From assembly GCF_001039045.1 (NCBI RefSeq), contig NZ_LFEE01000001.1, positions 9,509-73,508 on the forward strand: a DNA stretch of 64,000 bases, given 5' to 3'. Shown piece after piece: positions 57,940 to 64,000 of the stretch. Source of the DNA: Lactiplantibacillus herbarum. GTDB taxonomy: Bacteria; Bacillota; Bacilli; Lactobacillales; Lactobacillaceae. The first letter of the stretch is position 1. Each line of letters begins with the position of its first letter. The notes below the pieces were generated by a model. That model saw only the letters and a list, made by a program, of their open reading frames with translations. It was not told the origin of the DNA and made no database searches. Made by a program: the position numbers and the translations under genes.

Positions 57940-58785
57940 CTAGTCGACTGTTGCAGTTACAGCATCAGGTGTTAGAAAGTCTTCGTTAACATTAAGATCA
58001 AAACGTTTGATTAGATCACGGAAATCTTGATCCGTTAATGATTGTAAGATTTCCCCACCTTGTGCTTGGATAGTCGTGTAGATCAAAGCTGATTTTTCAA
58101 CTGTTTCTACTAAACCATAAGTTTCATCAAGGGAATCACCAGCAGCGAAGACGCCATGGTGTGGCCATACAACAACGCGGTAATCTTCCATCTTAGCCGC
58201 AGTCTTTTCACCAATGTCGTTAGTCCCAGGGCACATGTAAGGGATTACGCCGATACCTTCTGGGAAGACCACGATTGATTCAGGATGCATCTTCCAAAGC
58301 GTCCGGCTGAAACGTTTTGAAGATAATGGAATCGTGAAGGTCATTGCAACAAGGTTCGTTGGGTGACAATGCATGATAACCCGTTGATTAGGATTCTTCT
58401 TCAAACGGGCAATGTGACTCATCAAGTGGGCAGGGAATTCACTAGTTGGTTCGCCGCCGTCATTGAAGCCCCACATCAAATCAACACTGTTACCAACTTC
58501 ACTGATCCGAATCAAGCCCATGTCACGATCTGGGAATTCAACCATATTCTTGAAGTAACGACCAGTACCCGTTACTAAGTAGTACTTACCAGCTAATTCG
58601 CTAGCATCGAATTTGATTGGAATCTGACGCAGAACCTTGTCCGTACCAGCATAAGCTTCTACTTCTTCTTTAGTTAAGCGTAAGCTGACGTTACCGCCGT
58701 TACGTTCATCCCAACCATGCCGATATAGGTTCTCCGTTGTCTTAGCCATGTCGCGTACATATGATGAATCAGTAAAGTCTGTCAT
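57940..58785 (-). CDS. rhaD: Rhamnulose-1-phosphate aldolase
   Basis: Class II aldolase of 281 residues splitting L-rhamnulose 1-phosphate to dihydroxyacetone phosphate and L-lactaldehyde. Zinc ligands are the HCH of IMHCHPTN (about 145-147) and the His of [10 protein letters not shown]; the catalytic Glu is in EPTSEFPAH. The start is the ATG at 58783-58785, with AAAAGGTTGG upstream; the TTG four codons earlier lies inside that site. Last gene of the rhamnose operon. Confidence 0.96.
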   Translation of the reverse strand: MTDFTDSSYVRDMAKTTENLYRHGWDERNGGNVSLRLTKEEVEAYAGTDKVLRQIPIKFDASELAGKYYLVTGTGRYFKNMVEFPDRDMGLIRISEVGNSVDLMWGFNDGGEPTSEFPAHLMSHIARLKKNPNQRVIMHCHPTNLVAMTFTIPLSSKRFSRTLWKMHPESIVVFPEGIGVIPYMCPGTNDIGEKTAAKMEDYRVVVWPHHGVFAAGDSLDETYGLVETVEKSALIYTTIQAQGGEILQSLTDQDFRDLIKRFDLNVNEDFLTPDAVTATVD

Positions 58786-58840
58786 GTTTATTACCAACCT
58801 TTTCTCTTAATTTTTTATTGTAACTAACCGTCGTTAATAA

Positions 58841-60112
58841 TTATTTTTGAGTACGTGGAAATTGAACTTTTTGTTCGTAGTCATGAATTTCATTGAGCCA
58901 ATCCGTACCTACTGGGGTATCATTCTTCAAACAGAATTCATCCCAAACAGCGCCGAATGGATATGATTTCAGTTCTTCAGTAACAGCCAAACGTTTCGTA
59001 AAGTCATAGTTCAATTCAGCCTTCTTCAAGTCATCAATTGGTGCTAACATGGCTTGTAATAAAGCTTTTTGAGTAGCGCGTGCACCAATAACCCAAGCAG
59101 CAACACGGTTGATTGTTGCATCGAAGAAGTCCAAACCAATGTTAGTTCGACTTAATTCGTTATCACGAACTAATGAACGGGTGATACGTTGTAGTGCTTC
59201 GTCGAAGATAACAACGTGATCACTATCCCAGCGAACAGGACGAGAAACGTGTAACATCAAGCCCTTACCAAATGGCATGAAGGCTGAGAACTTATCTGAA
59301 ACGTCTTCGGTTGGGTGCCAGTGACCAGCATCGATCGTCCATAACTTTTTACGACTGATAGCGTAGTTGTTGTAGAACAAGTGTGAACCAACCGTGTAGG
59401 ATTCGATTCCAGTACCGAACAACTTACCTTCAACGGCTTCAATCGTGTTCTTTTCGTCATATTCCTTAGCAAAAACTTCATCGAGTGATTCGATCAAGCG
59501 TTCACGAGGAGCTTGTTTGTCAATTGGGTTATCCTTAAAACCATCTGGAATCCAGAAGTTATTAACTGATTGTTGGCCTAATTCTTGACCAAAGTAATTG
59601 GCAATTTCTCGTGATTTCTTACCAACTTCGATCCAGTAATCACGAACCGACTTTTCAGGGCTAGCTAAAGTAAAGTTATTTTTGACCATTGGGTGTGAGA
59701 AGAAGGTTGGGTTCATATCCAAGCCGATTCCTTCTTGTTTAGCCCAATCAACCCAGTACTTAAAGTCATCTGGACCAACTTCATTGAAGTCTTTTTGTTT
59801 GTCTGTAACCGCATACAATGTATGTAATGCGACTTTATGACTCCCTGGAATCAATGAGAGGGCTTCGTGTAAGTCACCAGTCAATTCATCAGGTGTCCGT
59901 GCAATCCCAGGATAGTCGCCAGAAACGCCGATCCCACCAGTTAATTCTTGGTTAGGATTCAAGAAACCATGGATATCGTCTCCTTGCCAGCAATGAACAG
60001 ATAATTTAACTTTCTTTAATTCATCGATAACCTTATCAGTATCAACGCCTAATTCAGCGTAACGATCCTTAGCAACTTGATACGCTTGTTCTACTTCATT
60101 AGTTTTAACCAT
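58841..60112 (-). CDS. rhaA: L-rhamnose isomerase
   Basis: Converts L-rhamnose to L-rhamnulose. It has 423 residues, TIM barrel. Metal-site residues are in AVEGKLFG (Glu), DAGHWHPTED (Asp, His) and the His of KLSVHCWQGDD near the N-terminus. Sequence typical of the bacterial enzyme along the whole length. Gap of 17 bases to rhaM upstream and 55 to rhaD downstream. ATG with AGGAGGAAT upstream. Confidence 0.97.
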   Translation of the reverse strand: MVKTNEVEQAYQVAKDRYAELGVDTDKVIDELKKVKLSVHCWQGDDIHGFLNPNQELTGGIGVSGDYPGIARTPDELTGDLHEALSLIPGSHKVALHTLYAVTDKQKDFNEVGPDDFKYWVDWAKQEGIGLDMNPTFFSHPMVKNNFTLASPEKSVRDYWIEVGKKSREIANYFGQELGQQSVNNFWIPDGFKDNPIDKQAPRERLIESLDEVFAKEYDEKNTIEAVEGKLFGTGIESYTVGSHLFYNNYAISRKKLWTIDAGHWHPTEDVSDKFSAFMPFGKGLMLHVSRPVRWDSDHVVIFDEALQRITRSLVRDNELSRTNIGLDFFDATINRVAAWVIGARATQKALLQAMLAPIDDLKKAELNYDFTKRLAVTEELKSYPFGAVWDEFCLKNDTPVGTDWLNEIHDYEQKVQFPRTQK

Positions 60113-60129
60113 TAGTAATTCCTCCTAAA

Positions 60130-60444
60130 TTAATCTAAGTGAAAGACTTCTTGAAGATCCGTCGTGACGGGGCTGTTGTCCTCGTTAGTATCCATGAGTG
60201 GTTCCATGTACGCCCACCACTTCTTACAGATATCCGTTTCAGCAATCTTGTTATAGGCTGCCTCATCCGGAACTTCTAGATAAGCAAGTGTTTGACCATT
60301 CAATTTGTTCAGAAAAATTGAATAATTAGTCGCACCGTATTCCTTCAAAGCTTGTTTCATTTCTGGCCATAATTCCGCATGCCGCTTCTCATATTCTGCA
60401 TACGCATCCTTGTGGAGATACATCACTTGACCTAATCGAACCAT
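60130..60444 (-). CDS. rhaM: L-rhamnose mutarotase
   Basis: Interconverts the anomers of L-rhamnose, supplying the form used by the isomerase. It has 104 residues, the usual size. YAEYEKRHAELWPEM carries the catalytic His (about residue 22); YSIFLN and TLAYLEV form the beta-sheet. Directly follows rhaB (no gap), so translation is coupled. Confidence 0.95.
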   Translation of the reverse strand: MVRLGQVMYLHKDAYAEYEKRHAELWPEMKQALKEYGATNYSIFLNKLNGQTLAYLEVPDEAAYNKIAETDICKKWWAYMEPLMDTNEDNSPVTTDLQEVFHLD

Positions 60445-61911
60445 TTATACCAGCTCCTTAGACTGATTTTTCAAGAATTGTTGATACTTCGTTAGCATGT
60501 CACCGTACTTATTGGTTTCTGGTAAGTAGCGTTTCAAATCAAACGATTTAGCAATTAATTGCCGTCCTGCGTTGATGTTTTCTACTTCATCTGCAGCAAT
60601 CATTTGGACCATGATGTTACCCACCGCCGTTGCTTCACTTGGTCCCGCAATCACCGTAACGTCCGCTAACGTACTCGTTAGTTGATTCATGAGCGCTACA
60701 TTACTACCACCACCAACAATGTTTAACGTATCGATATGGTAGCCCAAAATAGTATCAAGTTTCGTCAATTCGTTTGCGTAGAATAACGATAAATTAGAAT
60801 AAATTGCTTGGAATAACTCACCCGGTGTCTCCGGTACTTTTTGCTTCGTTTCACGACAGTAGTTTTGTAATTCCTGAATCATATTATCGGGATTGGTAAA
60901 CCGGTCATCATTGATGTCAATGAATTGTTCAAATGGTCGAACCTCTTGAGCCAAAGCTGCTAGATCACCAAAGTTATACTGATCATCTAATTCATGCCGG
61001 ACACACTGTGCAATCCATAGTCCCATAATATTTTTCAGGAAGCGATAAGTTCCGTAAGCGCCCCATTCATTCGTATAATTCTCATGAAAGGCTTGGAGAC
61101 CGTTTTCTGGAACATTCAATTCTGTTCCTAGTAATGACCACGTTCCAGAACTTAAGAATGCCCACCGATCACCTTCACCCGGCGTTCCTACTACGGCTGA
61201 GGCTGTATCATGAGTCGCAACTGTAATGACTTCAACATCTGGAATATCATACTGTTCATGCCACTTATGACTAACGTTGCCTAAGATAGTCCCTGATTCA
61301 ACTAATCTTGGGAACTGGTCTTGAGAAACGTTGACCTTTCCTAGCAAATCCTTATCAAATAGGCCTACACGTAGATTGAGCATTTGCGTCGTTGATGCAT
61401 TTGTAATTTCAGTAACCGCATTGCCAGTCAAAACGTAAGCCAGATAATCAGGCATCATCATGATTTTATCGGTCTTAGATAGTAACTCATGGTTCTCTTT
61501 ATAGAGCTGATACAACGTGTTAAAATCCTGAAATTGGATACCCGTTTTCTCATAGATGTACTCTCTAGGCAGATCACTAGTTAATTGCTGAATGGCATTG
61601 TGCGTACGTTTATCACGATAGCTAATTGGGTCTTCCAATTTTTGACCATCCGCACCCACTAGCACGTAATCCACTGCCCAGGTATCAATACCAAGCTTTA
61701 CATCACTAATACCCATCTGTTTAACTTTTTCAAGACCACTAAAGATCTCGTGAATTAGATGATCAACATCCCAGCGATCATGGCCATCTCGCAACGCAAA
61801 TCCATTTGAAAAACGATGAACTTCCTGTAAGGTTATTTGACCTGATTTTTGTTGACCAAGCATCAATCGACCACTCGACGCTCCAATGTCAACGGCAATA
61901 TAAGATTCCAT
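60445..61911 (-). CDS. rhaB: Rhamnulokinase
   Basis: FGGY-family kinase of 488 residues that phosphorylates L-rhamnulose at C1. VDIGASSGR near 4-12 (phosphate-1 motif), [11 protein letters not shown] with the catalytic-type Asp region, [11 protein letters not shown], and [12 protein letters not shown] near the C-terminal adenosine site. Its start shares one base with the transporter stop (61911). Good ribosome site is not visible; coupling to the transporter gene is probable. Confidence 0.96.
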   Translation of the reverse strand: MESYIAVDIGASSGRLMLGQQKSGQITLQEVHRFSNGFALRDGHDRWDVDHLIHEIFSGLEKVKQMGISDVKLGIDTWAVDYVLVGADGQKLEDPISYRDKRTHNAIQQLTSDLPREYIYEKTGIQFQDFNTLYQLYKENHELLSKTDKIMMMPDYLAYVLTGNAVTEITNASTTQMLNLRVGLFDKDLLGKVNVSQDQFPRLVESGTILGNVSHKWHEQYDIPDVEVITVATHDTASAVVGTPGEGDRWAFLSSGTWSLLGTELNVPENGLQAFHENYTNEWGAYGTYRFLKNIMGLWIAQCVRHELDDQYNFGDLAALAQEVRPFEQFIDINDDRFTNPDNMIQELQNYCRETKQKVPETPGELFQAIYSNLSLFYANELTKLDTILGYHIDTLNIVGGGSNVALMNQLTSTLADVTVIAGPSEATAVGNIMVQMIAADEVENINAGRQLIAKSFDLKRYLPETNKYGDMLTKYQQFLKNQSKELV

Positions 61912-63230
61912 TACTTCACATCCTCAGTAGTTTCTGATTTAATTTCTTCTACATGACTGCTTTGATCAAGTTCATCACCATAACGTTCTTTCGTAATTTG
62001 ATCTAACGATTTTCCCCGTGTTTGTGGTGTCCAGATAATTCCGATGATTAGAGAGATAACTAGTAAACCAATCATGAACGTTCCGGCAGCTTTGAAGCCC
62101 ATTGTTGTCAGAATTGTTGGGAAGATAATTGACCAAATACCAGCCGATCCCCGGACAATGAAGAACATCACACCTTGTGATCCGGCTCGGTACTTAGTTG
62201 GGAACAATTCGGTCGCCCAGAGTGCATACCAAGCTTGCGCACCGATACCAGCAGAGATACCCCAAACAGCAACGAAGATCCAAAGGCTAATCCAGTTCAT
62301 TCCAGAATAAGTTAAGATAATCCATGAAGCGACTGCCATTGCACCACCAACACCGAAGAAAATACGATGGTTAGCACGATCACCATACTTGGCAAAGCCT
62401 AGATAAGTGGCAATGGCCGTGAATACCCAGAGAACTGCTTGTAATAAGTTGGCCTGCATATTAGTTAAGCCACCTGCTGTTTCATAAACAAATGGCATGA
62501 AGAAGCCCATTGCTCCGGCAACCAGGTTCCAGAACATATATACACCAATCAAGAATAATAATGTTTTAATATTAATCATGTTAGAGAACAAATCGCGGTA
62601 TGGATGTGGCTTTTCGCCCGTTGCTTTTTCCAACTGCTTCTGTTCAACCCAAACGGGTGATTCTTCCAGTTTGCTTTGCATACGCCATGCAATAAAGGCG
62701 ACGATGGTTAAGAAAATAAATAAGATCCGGTTACCCATTACACCAAGTGGTGATAATGCAACCCCGGCGGCAAAAATAATAGCGGGACCAAGTGACCATG
62801 CAAACTGTGAAATTCCGATATTTTCAGCTCGGTTAGTTGAACCTGATGTTTCAGATATATAAGTCCAGGATGCTGGTACTCCGGCACCAACCGCAATCCC
62901 CGTAATCATAAAACCAGCTAGTAACATTGGAAAGTTAACGGACAACGCAACGATGATCGTTCCGACCATGTAAACTAACATGTCGTAAGTGTAAATGACT
63001 TTTCGACCATACTTATCTGACAAATGACCACCAATTAACGCCCCAATTGCAGAGCCAAACGCATTGGCACTCAATGCACCTAACAATCCAACTTGGAAAC
63101 TAGATAAGCCCAACGCTTTCGTCCAAAGCGTTAACCCACTAGCACCTGCGACAATCGAACCTGAATCTAAAAAGTTTGTGATTGATACAGCAATTGTGGA
63201 ACCGTGTGATTTACCATTATCATTGCTCAT
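61911..63230 (-). CDS. MFS transporter, probable L-rhamnose permease
   Basis: Sugar-porter type MFS protein of 439 residues with twelve helices. [19 protein letters not shown] is the helix 2-3 signature, and [13 protein letters not shown] the helix 10-11 one. First gene of the rhamnose operon, so rhamnose uptake is inferred; it is unlike E. coli RhaT. Downstream charged tail ([16 protein letters not shown]) is cytosolic. ATG with AGGAGGTT upstream. Confidence 0.9.
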   Translation of the reverse strand: MSNDNGKSHGSTIAVSITNFLDSGSIVAGASGLTLWTKALGLSSFQVGLLGALSANAFGSAIGALIGGHLSDKYGRKVIYTYDMLVYMVGTIIVALSVNFPMLLAGFMITGIAVGAGVPASWTYISETSGSTNRAENIGISQFAWSLGPAIIFAAGVALSPLGVMGNRILFIFLTIVAFIAWRMQSKLEESPVWVEQKQLEKATGEKPHPYRDLFSNMINIKTLLFLIGVYMFWNLVAGAMGFFMPFVYETAGGLTNMQANLLQAVLWVFTAIATYLGFAKYGDRANHRIFFGVGGAMAVASWIILTYSGMNWISLWIFVAVWGISAGIGAQAWYALWATELFPTKYRAGSQGVMFFIVRGSAGIWSIIFPTILTTMGFKAAGTFMIGLLVISLIIGIIWTPQTRGKSLDQITKERYGDELDQSSHVEEIKSETTEDVK

Positions 63231-63252
63231 TTCAAAACAACCTCCTATATAA

Positions 63253-63266
63253 AGTAACCGCTTTCA
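63253..63266 (-). promoter_or_regulatory. cre upstream of the rhamnose operon
   Basis: TGAAAGCGGTTACT on the minus strand matches TGWAARCGNTWNCW. It lies 23 bases before the transporter ATG, in the 129-base divergent gap to the AraC gene. Confidence 0.65.
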
Positions 63267-63359
63267 TTAATTTATAAATACATTTTACCTATTATCATCT
63301 AGGTGCTACAATGACATTTATAAGGATAGTTCGTATCATATTTACAGGGAGGATTGTGA

Positions 63360-64000
63360 ATGAACACACGTGTTTTAAATCTTTTAAAGCAGCCAACATT
63401 AATTGAAAAAGAGCAATCAACATCGCATGAATTTGTTGAAGACATGCCGTCCTATGCCATTAACACAGAACTTTCACAAGAAGAACATACTCGAGTACTG
63501 AGCAACTACTTTTTTAGAAATAAAGATATCTACATCAGTCGACACAACCGTTACGCAGATTACCCGTCTCATACTCATACCTTCCTGGAAATGAATTATG
63601 TTCTACAAGGAAGCGTTCATGAAGTCGTTGACGGTAAATCAATTACACTTCATACGGGTGATTTGCTTTTACTAGATGTTGGTTCCACACATTCAATTGC
63701 AGCGCTTAGCAACAATGACATATTAATCAATATTCTATTTAGAACTAAAAATATCAGCATTAATTTACTGAGTGATTTACGTCGAAGTAACAATATTCTC
63801 TATGAGTTTCTGCTAAATCAAGTTATCAGCGATACTAGCAAGAAAAGAGATTATTTATTGTTCCCCAAAAAACGTAGTACTGCGATTCAAGAAACCCTTG
63901 ATCGTATTATTGACGAGTACTACTTGAAACATGACTTTGCTAACAGCATCATCAAGTCTTATTTATCTATATTACTGGTTCAATTAGTTCGCGAGTATCC
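63360..64000 (+). CDS. rhaR: AraC-family regulator, probable RhaR (5' part only)
   Basis: Open frame of 213 codons running off the window. Begins MNTRVLNLLKQPTLIEKEQ; ATG at 63360 with AGGGAGGATTGTGA upstream. The visible part is the sugar-binding cupin domain: YISRHNRYADYPSHTHTFLE, then GDLLLLDVGSTHSI, typical of AraC/RhaR proteins; the DNA-binding domain must lie beyond the end. Divergent from the rhamnose operon across 129 bases, so it should be its activator, sensing L-rhamnose. Confidence 0.85.
   Translation, partial: MNTRVLNLLKQPTLIEKEQSTSHEFVEDMPSYAINTELSQEEHTRVLSNYFFRNKDIYISRHNRYADYPSHTHTFLEMNYVLQGSVHEVVDGKSITLHTGDLLLLDVGSTHSIAALSNNDILINILFRTKNISINLLSDLRRSNNILYEFLLNQVISDTSKKRDYLLFPKKRSTAIQETLDRIIDEYYLKHDFANSIIKSYLSILLVQLVREY

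Overview
The window reads as a chromosomal stretch of a Lactiplantibacillus plantarum-type lactic acid bacterium. The gene content and order (raffinose/alpha-galactosidase locus, duplicated phosphoketolase, many PTS systems, rhamnose operon) match what I recall of the sugar-utilisation island near the end of the L. plantarum chromosome. Strong AGGAGG-type ribosome sites, intrinsic terminators and catabolite responsive elements (cre, TGNAANCGNNNNCA) also fit a low-GC Gram-positive. The assignment is from recognition, not from a search. I see no tRNA, rRNA, insertion sequence or CRISPR array.

Layout. (1) 0.1-6.9 kb: alpha-galactoside module on the minus strand: alpha-galactosidase, GPH symporter with IIA tail, aldose epimerase and a LacI-type regulator, each separated by its own terminator. 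(2) 7.2-22 kb: a hydroaromatic (quinate/shikimate) cluster. It holds a multi-flavin reductase with its own ApbE flavinyl transferase, a type I dehydroquinase, three YdiB-like quinate/shikimate dehydrogenases, an SDR, a xylose-isomerase-like TIM barrel protein, two MFS transporters and two LysR regulators. I infer a pathway that uses plant quinate/shikimate as electron acceptor and possibly converts part of it to aromatics. (3) 22-28.6 kb: peptidoglycan-amino-sugar salvage: GntR regulator and esterase on one side, and on the other a CelB-type EIIC, MurNAc-6-P etherase, an N-acetylhexosamine kinase and a MupG-type 6-phosphomuramidase. (4) 28.7-35 kb: aryl-beta-glucoside operon (BglG antiterminator, EIIBCA, two 6-phospho-beta-glucosidases) with two RAT/terminator switches. 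(5) 35.3-35.9 kb: RelB/YafQ toxin-antitoxin pair.

(6) 36-51 kb: two galactitol-family PTS loci mixed with pentose-phosphate enzymes (polyol dehydrogenase, phosphoketolase, transketolase, transaldolase), a DeoR regulator, a HAD phosphatase and an MtlR-like PRD regulator. The sites next to the DeoR gene recur in front of the phosphoketolase, so I read this as pentitol use. The phosphoketolase gene carries a one-base frameshift. (7) 51.1-55.7 kb: mannose-family PTS with a GntR regulator and a divergent SGNH esterase. (8) 56-57.8 kb: an Spx paralogue with an altered redox motif, a TetR regulator and a 56-residue protein. (9) 57.9-64 kb: the L-rhamnose operon (transporter, kinase, mutarotase, isomerase, aldolase) with a divergent AraC regulator cut by the window end.

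In general each catabolic unit has its own transporter and regulator, usually transcribed divergently, with cre sites at the promoters and hairpin terminators closing units. Several starts were moved from the longest open frame to the codon that has a properly spaced ribosome site; these are noted in the entries.
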